Below are positions 1 to 10,553 of a DNA stretch of 64,000 nucleotides, in pieces; the first letter of the stretch is position 1; every line of letters begins with the position of its first letter. The notes under the pieces were generated by a model. It was not told where the DNA came from. It worked only from the letters and a program-made list of their open reading frames with translations, and searched no databases. The DNA is from Paramyrothecium sp. XJ0827 (Eukaryota > Ascomycota > Sordariomycetes > Hypocreales > Stachybotryaceae). The stretch covers positions 434,001 to 498,000 of the forward strand of contig JAJFPB010000004.1 of the NCBI GenBank assembly GCA_020881915.1, in the 5' to 3' direction. A program made the position numbers and the translations under genes.

Positions 1-1336
1 TAGGGCAAACAACCATGTGGGCTTGGCAAACTCCTCCAAGCTTTGCTTATACTAGGCCACGATCCTCATGAAGCTTTGGCAAGTACCTTCAACTGAATGC
101 AAATATGGTATGGTTGCATTGCATCAGGTATCCTTGGACGTCGATTCCAGGAATATCTGAGGCGATAATGCATGGAATCACCAATGATCTGACGATTGGC
201 CAGCCATTTCTTGAATCAGCCCTGACTAATTTGTCGGTGTTCCCCTTTCAGTTTCGCCCACAGCTCTATGTTGTACAATTCATTACCTGGAAAGAAATAT
301 GTTGGAATCGCTGGCCACCACTAGAGGCAGCGGTTTTTCCCAATTTGAATGCAAATAAATCAAACCAGGTATCAAGGCCACAGACAGCACATTAGTAACC
401 GTAGACGAAAAGCACCAAGAACGCTAAGTGTGATGACTCCGATTTGTTCACAAGAGGTAAGCAATCTCGAGTACCTGAACCTTGGGCTTCCGCGACACAT
501 GACATGCTTCCGCACTTCTCGGGAACATCCGTAAAAAGCAAAGCCACATCACATGTCAACTCTGTGAGATTATGATCTCATCCGCATTCTTTCAGCTGCC
601 TACTGGATTCGCATCAAGCACCGATTGTGGAACTCCCGGAAGACGGACCCTGCAGCCACTGGCCCGGCTCACCCACCCTCCCAAGGCTTTCGGGAAGTGG
701 CCAGCTTGAAGTTCAAGTTGTTTCCCTATCGAGCGACCCTCATCCGACACTAATGCAGAATGAACCAATGGCACTGGGTCACTACTCAAACATTTGGCGG
801 ATCATGATAAGCTTCCGGTAGTACTACAAAGAGCAACCCGTAACCCATTTCTATGCAGGTGTGTATGACAAGCAGCAAAAAGCGGATGCCGGTATTGACC
901 ATCAGGTCGTGTCTTGCCTGCCGAAAGGAATGGACAGAAGGGAAGCCTATACCGTTGCGGAACGGGCCTCATCGATTCCCATTTGCAGCCGAGTTGTCTC
1001 AGCCGAAAGCATCGTTGCTACACGTCAAAATGTAGCGTCGTCCTGGTTCCGATATACCCCGCCAGTGATGCATGAAGACAGGGAGGCGCAACCTGATTGT
1101 TGGCACCTGTCGGCTGTGAGACATTGTGTATTATCAAGTTAATGAATGCAAATGACAAGGCCAATTGAAGGCTATGAAAAGTGCTAGACTTGGATAAGAT
1201 ATATAACACATTCTTATTATAGGAACGAATGTAGGTGCGAATGCTCACTCCCCCAAAATATTTCTTCATGCCTCTCTCAGCACTTGTTCCCAGTTTCTAG
1301 TAACCTCCTTCAAGGTGCTTGACAGTGAAATATTCT
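1..1336. other. No gene recognised
   Basis: Only short overlapping open frames are present, none with a recognisable domain or splice-supported extension. The last few hundred bases are presumably the promoter of the P450 that starts at 1337. Confidence 0.5.
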
Positions 1337-3072
1337 ATGATGCTGACCATGGAAGGTGTCTATCGCAACCAAGTTATCGGTACTGCTCTCAGCGTGGTAT
1401 GTTTGACAAAATGAGATGGTGTCGTAACTTTCTGACAACGTTGCAGATTTTTATTGTATTTGCCTGGCGCTTATTCTATAATCTATTTCTCCATCCGCTT
1501 CGCACTTACCCTGGTCCCGTTTCCCACAGGATATCCAGGTTTCCCGTGGTTGTACAACTGTGGCGAGGCAAGCTCGTCTATCACTTAGAGGATTTGCATG
1601 CAAGGTATGGGACGGTGGTAAGGACGGCCCCGGATGAGCTATCCTTCCTTGATCCAAGGGCGTGGAAGGACATCTATGGGCGTCGCGACGACTTGGTATC
1701 CGGTCTTCCGGAGCTGCCTAAATGGCAGCGATTCTACAAGGTCCATGATACCAAGGGTCAGACTACTATCTTCAACGCTGATCATCAGTTGCACACTCTA
1801 CTTCGCCGGCAACTTGCACATGGGTTCTCTGAAAGGAGCATGCAAGAGCAAGAAGGTACGATTGGTGGTTACGTTGACTTGCTAATGCAAAGGCTGCGTG
1901 AGAACAGTGACGAAGGGATTGATCTAACGACGTGGTATGTCTGGGCCACATTTGACATCATCGGCGATATGGCTCTGGGCAGTTCATTCAGCTGCATGGA
2001 GAAGCAGGACTGGCACCCTTGGGTATGGCAATTTATTAGTTCGCCTAGAGAGTTCACATTTCTCTCGGGGTTACGTATGCTTCGACTCGATTTACTCGTG
2101 ACGATGGCTTTAAGTTTTGCAATGCCATCGCGCAAGAAGATCTTGTCCTTGACCAAGGAGACGCTCAAAAGGCGACTTGAGCGAACAGACCATCGCTCAG
2201 ACCTGGTCGCGGGTATGCTAAGGAACTCGGAGACACAAGTACGAGTATTCCACGATTTATGCTAAGTGTCAAACTACCATCAAAGACAGAGTTACTGACG
2301 GCAATGTTGTCATACAGGAATTAGACTTCAATGTAATACACGGCACTGCAAGATCGTTAATCTTCGCCGGGTCCGAAACCACAGCCACACTGCTTTCAGG
2401 TGTAACATTCCTCCTCCTGACGAATCCTCAGGCGCTTGACAGAGTTAAGAAGGAAGTGCGGTCGACCTTCAGGTCTGAAAAAGAAATTACCCTTCTGTCT
2501 GTCAGCAATCTGCCTTACATGCTTGCCTGCCTTAAGGAGGCTCTAAGGCTGTACCCGCCTGTCCCGTCTGGACTGCCTCGATACACTCCACAAGGAGGGG
2601 CAGTAATTGCGGGACGTGCTGTTCCGGAGAATGTTAGTTTGCAGCCTGCTAACAAGGAAGCATACGCTAATCTTGTTATCTCGCGTAGACGATTGTCTAC
2701 GTCCCTCACGTTGCAATGTATCGCTCGCCGATGTACTGGACTCAGCCAGACAAGTACCGACCGGAGCGGTTTCTCGGGAATCACGAGTTCTTGAGTGACC
2801 GCCTTGATGTACTGCAGCCTTTCTCTTTGGGCCCTAGAAATTGCCTAGGAATGAAGTAAGTGATTCCTTGACTTTACGCGATAGGGTTTGCCTGTATCTA
2901 ACCATGTTCGATTGGTAGTTTGGCGTACGCCGAAATGAGGCTGATTCTTGCCCGTATCCTCTACTCCTTTGATCTGGAACTATCTTCAGTGAGCGCGGGC
3001 TGGCTAGACCGCCAAGAGGCTTATTTATTGTGGCGGAAGCCTGCTCTGAATGTCAAGTTAACGCCAGCTTAA
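1337..3072 (+). CDS. Cytochrome P450 monooxygenase
   Basis: This is a five-exon gene (1337-1396, 1447-2238, 2318-2632, 2689-2855, 2919-3072) that encodes 495 aa. A membrane-anchor segment comes first, followed by a proline hinge (HPLRTYPGP). All class hallmarks are present: the oxygen-binding I-helix motif AGSETT near residue 300, the K-helix motif KEALRLYPP with E-x-x-R, PERF, and the heme loop FSLGPRNCLG with the axial cysteine. The start was chosen because ATG 1337 plus a 50-bp intron joins a short leader to the anchor, and upstream in-frame sequence has no better ATG. The overall layout resembles the isotrichodermin C-15 hydroxylase-like class of fungal microsomal P450s, but the substrate cannot be inferred. 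It should be an ER-membrane enzyme that needs a P450 reductase. No backbone synthase lies next to it, so membership of a cluster is unproven. Confidence 0.9.
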
Positions 3073-3701
3073 CCGGCATAAATTATCAAGTAGGATGGAG
3101 TTGTATTGAAAGTCGATACAGATTTGGTAACATCTAAGCCGGATTTTGGGATTACTATATTCAGAGATCTAGGGAAGGAGAGACCTCTTAGTTTAACTTG
3201 AGACAAACTCAATGCTAAAGGCTCAATGTAGATCCAAAAACATTGCCCCTTGAAGATAAGGTATCTTCGAATCTACCCTAATCAGAACCACAAAATAATC
3301 CCTCCAAGGAAAAATTCGGAAATATACAACTTTTGTATTCCATAGTTTACTTCTACATTGGGTGATGAACGGAGATTTTGGCTGCGCTGAGATAGGGGGC
3401 GACGAGCAGATTCCTATACAGCCGTTTGAAGAGTATTGTTGCAACAATTTAGTTCTACGTCATTAACAGCAGATGACTCCTTGAACGAACTCGGTATTTA
3501 TTGACTTTGGCGGTGCTGCTCGTATTGCTGCAACTGCAGCTGTAGCCTCAGTGCGTAATACTTTCTCGAACAAAGTCTCAACCCAGATCTTTCATAAATT
3601 TCCGATGTTTTCTTTTCTCCAATCTGGCGTCAAATCTATGCCAGCCAACGCATCAACTGATCGCCGCCCTTCCAAGTAAGATTGATATCCGCTGCTGTCT
3701 C
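3073..3701. other. Convergent intergenic region
   Basis: This lies between the 3' ends of the P450 and the HET gene. Nothing coding was seen; it presumably holds both 3' UTRs. Confidence 0.5.
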
Positions 3702-5882
3702 TCACCCAAGCAAGACAACTTCGACAGAATTCCGTTCAATGATCCGAGCCAACGTTTCTTCAGGGGTCGCATTGACTACTTTGAAACACAAGTCCGTAGC
3801 GCCTACTCGATAGCACAACATCTCGCCGCGATCTATGATAAGAGCTTCCAGATGTAAGGCGTTAGGATCAGAAACATCCACTCCAACAACGACAAATTCT
3901 AACTCATCACCTTCATTGTCTCTCCAGGCCTTGTTGACGTAGACTATGGATCTGAAAGGATCGTCAAGTTCACTTTCACCCTCATGCAGACCTTGGTTGC
4001 TGTTCTCCAAATTGTGAACGTAAACGCCGAATCCATCGAAGACTTGTAGCGGGTGATAAGTGATACTCAATCGAATGACGAGGGTTTTCAGGATCAAAAT
4101 AGCTTCCAATGGAAGGCGAAGCCCTGTGATCACATCCTGCGTCTGCTGAATTTCCATTTCCGAGAGTTCAAAGTTGAAGCTCTGTGATGTGACCAGCTCG
4201 TCTTCGTTATCCAAGTCATGTACAGGGAGAACAAGTTTCAATGTCGCAAACTTCTCGAAATCTTGACCAACGTAGATGGTGGGCTTTACAGTTAACTGCC
4301 TTTGGCTGAAGCGGAAAGTGGCCCCGGGCGAATGAAGCCATCCAGACCAGGTCCAACTTGGGGAGCCATCTCGCCGCCCTCGATGGGACCCCAATTTGTG
4401 GCGGCCTTCCAACCTCATACTGCGTGTCGGACATTCATCCAGATTGTGATGTTTCCAAGTCAGCGCCGAGTGAATACCACCCAGAGGCATGCCATAGCTG
4501 AACTGGCCATACTTCTCCGTCATTACATTTAAAATCCCATGAAATGCTTTAAGGACATCATTGGGATCAGTCAAACTTCTACCACAGAAGTCGGAGATCG
4601 TTTCGTAGATGACTTTTAGGTCCGAAGAATCTTTCATTTTTTCCCCTAGGAAGCCAACAGGCTCAAAGACACCCGATCCAGTGACATCCTTGAGTCCGTC
4701 ATCTCGTTGCACGCCTCCGGGGCAAATTAAAGCACAGAGCGATTTGGTAAAGATGAGTAGTCTCCTCGATAGGATCCCTTCTTGGTATGTCCAAGCACGT
4801 GTTGACCAGACGGTTGAGTTAACGAGCTGTTGGACGGAAGTTGTGTTAAAGCAAGAGTAAGTGAGCTCAGTTGAATCGTCTTTGACAGAAAAGTGGGCGA
4901 AGCACCGGGGAGGCAGGCGTTCAGAGCTAACTCCTGAAATTCCTTGACTTGGGTTTTCACTGTCGGCTGCAACGATTGTAAACGTCGCGTTTGCGTAGAT
5001 CGAATCCATGTGTGAAACATGGTGCTGGAGCAACTCGGAAGGCGAGTCCTGTTGGATGCATAACGCGTCCACCTGATGGGGAATCAATGTCAGTTCTGCG
5101 TTTAGCGACGAAGACTTGAGTAATTTCAGAGTACACACCCAAAGATAACGAATACCAGTGCGACGGCATACAACCATGGCATCTCTGGCTGTTTGGGAAC
5201 ATGACCCTGGTCCATCCAGAGAGCCAGTCTGTCGCAATTGCGTGATGTTTGTACTGTTGAGCATTGGTTGTGTCACTCGCCCCCAAACATAGCTCAAAGC
5301 CGCATAGTTGTTGTCTGTAGCATCAGAAAACCGCACCAGGCAACGGTCATCAACATCAATAAGCCAGATATTGATGCTCCGAAGGGCCCTGACTTGGGTT
5401 TCTGACGGTTGATGATTCGACTCCACTTCACATAGCGAAAGCCACTGCCGAACTTTGTTCCATGGTGTAAATGGCCCGTCATTCAGCAATTGCTGCGTCG
5501 CGTCAATGATGCGATACTGGGTTCCCAGCATAATGATACCGGAACAAGTGAATTCGAATATGCCCCGATATCTGATACCTTCCGCTGATTCCCATGGTTC
5601 CCAACACTCCCGGATCATCTGGCATAGTCCACATTCGTCATCAAGACCCTGCCCGTCTAAACCTGATACAACCTCCACAACGACGTCATCACCACCGTTG
5701 TCGGGGTCTTTGTGACGCTGACCACGGCACATGGTCCAATGGCAGTGCTCGCAGATGTTGGGCACGTTTTTGTCTCCTTTTTCTTTGATGCAGCAAGAGA
5801 GGCATTGAGAAGTCCATGGCTTGTTATTGGATGGACGAAGTAACCCTGAATTGCAGGTTGAGATCTGATCTAAGGTAAGCAT
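3702..5882 (-). CDS. HET-domain (heterokaryon incompatibility) protein
   Basis: The frame is open for 726 codons, but the core HET motif is interrupted by 22 residues at 5073-5138. This 66-bp stretch has a GTGTGT donor and a CAG acceptor, so it is best read as an in-frame intron. Removing it restores the HET signature RYLWVDALCIQQDS and gives 704 aa. The other HET blocks are present: AALSYVWG (about residue 195) and RAWTYQE. The first 110 residues are Cys/His-rich (C-x2-CC, C-x2-C-H and later pairs), which might form a metal-binding module. HET domains act in non-self recognition and cell-death responses after hyphal fusion. The C-terminal 300 residues have no recognised domain. No partner gene is evident nearby. 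Confidence 0.88.
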   Translation of the reverse strand: MLTLDQISTCNSGLLRPSNNKPWTSQCLSCCIKEKGDKNVPNICEHCHWTMCRGQRHKDPDNGGDDVVVEVVSGLDGQGLDDECGLCQMIRECWEPWESAEGIRYRGIFEFTCSGIIMLGTQYRIIDATQQLLNDGPFTPWNKVRQWLSLCEVESNHQPSETQVRALRSINIWLIDVDDRCLVRFSDATDNNYAALSYVWGRVTQPMLNSTNITQLRQTGSLDGPGSCSQTARDAMVVCRRTGIRYLWVCTLKLLKSSSLNAELTLIPHQVDALCIQQDSPSELLQHHVSHMDSIYANATFTIVAADSENPSQGISGVSSERLPPRCFAHFSVKDDSTELTYSCFNTTSVQQLVNSTVWSTRAWTYQEGILSRRLLIFTKSLCALICPGGVQRDDGLKDVTGSGVFEPVGFLGEKMKDSSDLKVIYETISDFCGRSLTDPNDVLKAFHGILNVMTEKYGQFSYGMPLGGIHSALTWKHHNLDECPTRSMRLEGRHKLGSHRGRRDGSPSWTWSGWLHSPGATFRFSQRQLTVKPTIYVGQDFEKFATLKLVLPVHDLDNEDELVTSQSFNFELSEMEIQQTQDVITGLRLPLEAILILKTLVIRLSITYHPLQVFDGFGVYVHNLENSNQGLHEGESELDDPFRSIVYVNKAWRDNEGDELEFVVVGVDVSDPNALHLEALIIDRGEMLCYRVGATDLCFKVVNATPEETLARIIERNSVEVVLLG

Positions 5883-6915
5883 GATAGGCTGTCGTTGCTA
5901 TAGAATGGGATTTTTATGTTTTTGGTTGTCGCCGAAAGCTGAGAAGAATTGCTAAAAGACCGTAATCCGCGAGCACAGCAATGTGTTGAATGTTGGAATT
6001 TGGATGTAATGTGTGGCACTTTTATAGACAGTACTAATTTGAATCACAGCGGCTTGATATTGCCTAAGGATTTGGGCTTTAAGCTGAAATCTCGCTTGAC
6101 AGGGTGGGTCAGATGCAGCCAGCCGAGATTGTCAGCTTCAGGCTACTATTGTGCTTGATCGTAGCAAGATTGTTTTCATTTCTCTCAATTATACGTCACA
6201 ACCTAAAAGCATATGAAGAGTACACTTCACGATAGGGATTTCCAACGTATAACCGAGGAGTTTAATGATGGCCACACCATTCGCCTCATCGCTCCCACCC
6301 GATTTGATCAGCAGAGAAGCCCGCCAGGTGCAGACGCGGGTGCTGCTGCTTGGTCTCACCAAAGCGGTTCAGCACAAATGCACAGGCATTGTTGCCTGAA
6401 AACCATCCCATGGCGCACATTCAAGAATCATGCACTGAGACGCAGGTAGCCGCCATCTTCTAATATGTGGCGGATGTTGATTGGTTGCTTGTGAATGGAA
6501 TGTTGTGTCGTGTAACTGTATCGCCGGCAGAAAAGTGGACAAGAATCGAATCTCCCATTGCGCACAGGAACAACCCTTCGTAAATTAAAAGTCCCCGACC
6601 TTAGGCGGCCTCACCGATGCGACAAATCGGTACCGAGACAAGGAAGTAGAGAAACCCATTATCATGTTACACTACCTGTACCGGCCACATCGGAAAGTTT
6701 CCTCCGCAAGTTTGTGTGGTCCGTCATCATGGCCGAGGTAGGTCGCACAGCCCTGTTTCGCGGAATGTCTTGCAACTATTGCCCAATTTGACATTCTTTC
6801 CACGTGAAAGACCTCTCTCGATATGAACTTTGGCAATGTCCAAGACCTCACGAATAGAAGCAATCAATCGGCTGATGATGTGACATTGTGTGCTAAATTC
6901 ACTGGCTTTTCTAAA
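5883..6915. other. Intergenic region
   Basis: Upstream region of the HET gene and downstream region of the secreted protein. No coding signal was recognised. Confidence 0.5.
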
Positions 6916-7689
6916 TCATATGGTTGAGAACCAGATCCCAAACAAGGAACAGCAAGCTAAGCATACTACGCTCAATCTCAAATTCAAGCCACTGCTGTCC
7001 GGGCTAGAATTTCCGTTGCCTTCTTCATCTGAAGGATCCTTCGAGTCCGTTGAGTTGTCGAAAATGTTTCTCACTGGTTTGCCGCGACCTGTGCCATCGT
7101 CCTTCCAAGTGACAGTCTGTCCGCTTGACCTCGTGGTCCTGACGGTGAAGGGCACAGTGGCGAAGTACCAGTCGCCGGCGCCGTTGACAGTCGCTTCCCT
7201 GATGCCGCCATCGTCGCCGTACGTCAGGCTGTCGTACCCCGGGTACAGTTCGAACCAGCAAAGATTTCCCGTCGTCTCATTGGGTGCGAAGAAGTCGCCG
7301 TGGAACCAGATTGGGTTACTTCCAGGGTTGAAGCCGTTGCCGAAGCCATTGTCGAAGCCCTCGTAGAGCGGCATCTGCTCCCACGTGCCGTCTTCGGCGA
7401 GCTGGCCGGCGCGAGACGTAAAGGTGCTGTTGGAGGGATGAATGTGCTTGGACGTCGGCGTGTGGACACAGCGGTAGAGAAGAAAGGACATGAGCCGGCC
7501 CGGCGTCGTCCATCCTCCAAACATGTTATCGCCAGCGGAAAAGTTGAGGGCTGAGGTTGCCTCACCAGAGGTGTAGTCGGACAGGGGCCGATCCAGTGGC
7601 GGCGGGTAGCTGAACTGCGAATTGGCGCCACATGCTAGAGACAACAGAATCAGCGCCACGCAGGCACCCGAGAGTTGAGTGAGACGCAT
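6916..7689 (-). CDS. Secreted, probably GPI-anchored hypothetical protein
   Basis: A single exon encodes 257 aa. I chose the ATG at 7689 because it opens directly into a signal peptide (MRLTQLSG...ACGANS). The longer frame to 7761 only adds a His-Ala-Trp repeat. The mature part is rich in Gly, Asn and aromatic residues, with several N-x-S/T sequons. The tail is a Ser/Asp/Gly stretch followed by a hydrophobic end (LSVVCLACCSLFGIWF), the usual arrangement for a GPI-attachment signal. No enzymatic domain was recognised. A cell-wall or plasma-membrane surface protein is the likely role. Confidence 0.7.
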   Translation of the reverse strand: MRLTQLSGACVALILLSLACGANSQFSYPPPLDRPLSDYTSGEATSALNFSAGDNMFGGWTTPGRLMSFLLYRCVHTPTSKHIHPSNSTFTSRAGQLAEDGTWEQMPLYEGFDNGFGNGFNPGSNPIWFHGDFFAPNETTGNLCWFELYPGYDSLTYGDDGGIREATVNGAGDWYFATVPFTVRTTRSSGQTVTWKDDGTGRGKPVRNIFDNSTDSKDPSDEEGNGNSSPDSSGLNLRLSVVCLACCSLFGIWFSTI

Positions 7690-7708
7690 CACGATGTACG
7701 GCAGCGGA

Positions 7709-7737
7709 TGCCAAGCGTGCCAAGCGTGCCAAGCGTG
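7709..7737. repeat. 9-bp tandem repeat (three copies)
   Basis: Three head-to-tail copies of gccaagcgt-like units lie just upstream of the chosen start of the GPI-protein gene, probably in its 5' UTR. On the minus strand they read as His-Ala-Trp repeats. Confidence 0.7.
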
Positions 7738-7981
7738 TCTCGGCGTCTTGTGTGCTCCCAACTTTTGCTACAAATGGAGAAAGGAGTAGTACCGCCTTGA
7801 CATTTTTAGTACAATTTCAGGCACCTAATCTCATTTTTCCATCTTATGGTATGGGTCTCACTCCATGTTGTCAGGCTAGAACATCATTGGTGGAGCGCAC
7901 TGCTGGTCCAAGCATCAGGGACGTAGTACGGTAGGTAACATTATCCGATGAGCACCTAGTCTAGTGTCCCGCATACTCGAA

Positions 7982-9540
7982 CCATCAATGAAGTCCACGT
8001 GCGGCTGGCATACCGCTGCCTCCAATTTCTATCGACCGGCAACAGCCTCAAGAAGGATGTCTGCAGTCTACGTCAGCCCGGGACATTTCGGTCCGAGATC
8101 AGCTCGAAGACTATCAGTGCCGCTCTGCGACCCGAGATCCAGTACGCTTGTCGATACTGGGTCCACCATTGGAGGGAGAGCAAGCGCAAGATACGGGATG
8201 GCGGTGTCGTCGGCCGCTTCGTGACCGACCATCTCCTGCATTGGCTCGAGGCATTATGCATGTTAGGTCGCATCCGAGATAGTAGCGGTATGGTAGACGA
8301 CCTGCTAAATCTCCTCCACGTAGGTGCTTTTGTTGTTCTCTCGTCAGCATCACAGAAACACACTGACCAGATATAACCGGAACACAGCATATCAGTAGCG
8401 GCATTCCTCGTGTTGCGCGCCGCCTCGTACTGAGCTATTGTTCTGTCATCGACATATCGCCTCTCCAGATCTATTGTTCGGCTATTCTGTTTTCACCAGA
8501 GGATAGCATCATCCGAAAGACGTATCGCGGCCAGTCTCCGACATGGCTTTCGCTTGTGCCACAAGTGGAGCAGGACCAGAATACGCATTCGAAGATGCCC
8601 GAGGGTCATAGTGATTGGGTGAGGTCTGTTGTCTTCTCACCCAACGGCCGGCTGCTCGCATCGGCATCACACGTTCTCACCGCCAAGCTCTGGGACCTAT
8701 TTACAGGGCAGTGCCTACAAACGCGCGAGAGTAATAACGCCATGGTCAGCTCGGTCGCCTTCTCGACTGATAGCAGGCAACTTGCATCAGGGTTCTATGA
8801 TAGCACTGTGAAGCTCTGGGACCCAGCTACGGGGCAGTGCCAACAAACGCTTAAGGGTTACAGCATCGCGATTAGGTCGGTTACCTTCTCCGCTGATAGT
8901 CAAAAGCTCGCATCAGGATCAGGAGATGGGACCATAAAGCTCTGGAGCTTAGCTACGGGGCAGTGCTTACAGACGCTTGGAAGCCGTAACATGGGGGCTC
9001 CGTTTTATTACCTTCTCGCCAGCTTGCATTACTATTCGGGGATGAGACTATCAGCTTTGGAACCCAGCTACGGCGGAATGCTTACGGACGCTCAAGGGCC
9101 ACCATAATCGAGTTAGGCCGATTGCCTGCTCGCCCGATAGCCGGCAGCTTGTATCGGCATTTTACGATGGCACCGCCAAGCTTTGGGACCCGGCCACAGA
9201 GCAGTCCTTGCAGAAGATTGAAGCTACCACAAATCATCTGTCGTTCGATGCGAAGAGTAATCACCTTCACGTTGATATCTATTTAGGCAGAATGGTTCTC
9301 AATGGATCATCAGCTGATTGTTCCACAGCCGATCATGTTAGTCCCCGGGAGTCTTATGGTCAAGGCTTTGGTTTCAGTGTAGACCACATTTGGATCACAT
9401 GGAACGGACATAAATTACTGTGGTTGCCGCCTGAGTATCGACCTATCCAGTTGGCAGTGTATGGGTCAACAATTGTACTAGGCTGTTCGACAGGACGGGT
9501 GTTGTTCTTTCAAGTAGAAGTAGGTTCATTTCCATGGTAA
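7982..9540 (+). pseudogene. Decayed NACHT-WD40 (NLR-like) gene remnant
   Basis: Only the C-terminal half of an NWD-type fungal NLR is left. 7982-8320 encodes the post-NACHT helical region (LKKDVCSL, PEIQYACRYWVHHW, LLHWLEAL). About 8470-8580 encodes the linker (QIYCSAILFSPEDSIIRK, then PQVEQD) in another frame. 8610-8990 encodes three WD40 repeats with KLWD and LASGS motifs. A fourth repeat (9000-9100) contains a stop and has lost sequence, and WD coding then resumes (SPDSRQLVSAFYDGTAKLWDP) in a shifted frame up to 9540. No P-loop NACHT domain or N-terminal effector domain is found upstream. Intact members are intracellular non-self receptors. This copy has several disruptions plus a 5' truncation and is very unlikely to be functional. 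Confidence 0.85.
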
Positions 9541-10067
9541 AGTTCGTCTTCGAAGGGCACATTGAGTTGCTTAACTTTCTCCCTGCTCCTCGCATTTTTT
9601 ATGAACTTGCAACCTCATTTTCTTTCTACAGTAAAATAATCCTGAACAATGTGATTTGGGATAGCTGGATGGCTGCAAAGGTTCTATGAGAGGTAATCCG
9701 AAGAAGTCCCAAGAGGTTTTTTACAGCTCTGACAGAATCTCCTCGACCCAGATTGTTCTACCATGTCATCGTGAATGCCGCACAATGGCCTCACCACTCT
9801 CGCCTTCTGTGAGTTATCAAAGCAAGAATTGTAAGATCCCAACCCGGATTCGGACCTATTCTTTTATCGATTGATGGACAAAGAAAGAGCAGATTGTGAT
9901 ACAATGACATAATCTGGCCCCAGCGCTTCAACAAGCCGGATACAGCGCCCAGATCCTGGACATCAAAGAGGAATTGCTGAGCAGAGCCATGAACAACGCA
10001 GAATTGCTTAGATTCCGGTTAAACCTTTATGTAATGTAATAAGGCAGCAATCTCCATGCAAACCAAT
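9541..10067. other. Intergenic region
   Basis: No coding signal was seen between the NLR remnant and the tRNA-Leu gene. Confidence 0.5.
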
Positions 10068-10169
10068 GGCGAGATGGCCGAGTGGTCTAAGGCGCTGTGT
10101 TCAGGTCAACATCCATTGTCGACATTCGCAGTCTAGTAATAGGCGAGGGTTCGAATCCCTCTCTCGTCA
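10068..10169 (+). tRNA. tRNA-Leu (anticodon CAG), intron-containing
   Basis: The acceptor stem GGCGAGA pairs with TCTCGTC (one G-U), followed by discriminator A at 10169. The D-arm begins TGGCCGAGTGG, as in type II leucine tRNAs. The anticodon CAG is at 10102-10104, with the stem CTGTG/CGCAG. A 20-nt intron (10106-10125) sits at the canonical position one base 3' of the anticodon. There is a long variable arm, and the T-arm is GAGGG-TTCGAAT-CCCTC. Confidence 0.93.
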
Positions 10170-10172
10170 GAA

Positions 10173-10177
10173 TTTTT
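10173..10177 (+). terminator. Pol III T-run terminator of tRNA-Leu
   Basis: A run of five T residues begins four bases after the tRNA 3' end. Confidence 0.7.
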
Positions 10178-10553
10178 GCTGCCTGCACCAAACTTATGTT
10201 CTTGGAGCATGCAAATCAACCCGCTGCGCTTTTTCTGTCCTTTTTTTTCCTTCTTGTATCAAATGTCTTTTCGTTTTATGCTCCTTATGTCTATCATGAC
10301 ACTGTCGTTCACCCTGTTTGTATCCCAAAATCGCCGCGCGATGTGCCCAGGTTGTCTGCCCTGTCCCTGCTAGGGTTCTACCAACCTGCAATAAATCAAT
10401 CATAACATGAAGGGTTGTATTCCCGAGAGCACAAGTTGGACAGAATTCTTGTTTGGCCCTTTCTTTTCATCAATCATCGGGCGTGCCATAACGAAACATC
10501 TTCGCATTAACAAGCAGCATCAACCGTCTACACCCCCCTGCACACCCTGCTCC
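10178..10553. other. Intergenic region
   Basis: 3' flank of the glycosidase gene. It is T-rich and has no gene recognised. Confidence 0.5.

Noticed and set aside
1315..1336. Upstream extension of the first P450 frame
   Set aside because: It begins at a non-ATG codon and would read through what is best explained as a 50-bp intron. ATG 1337 gives a normal membrane anchor.
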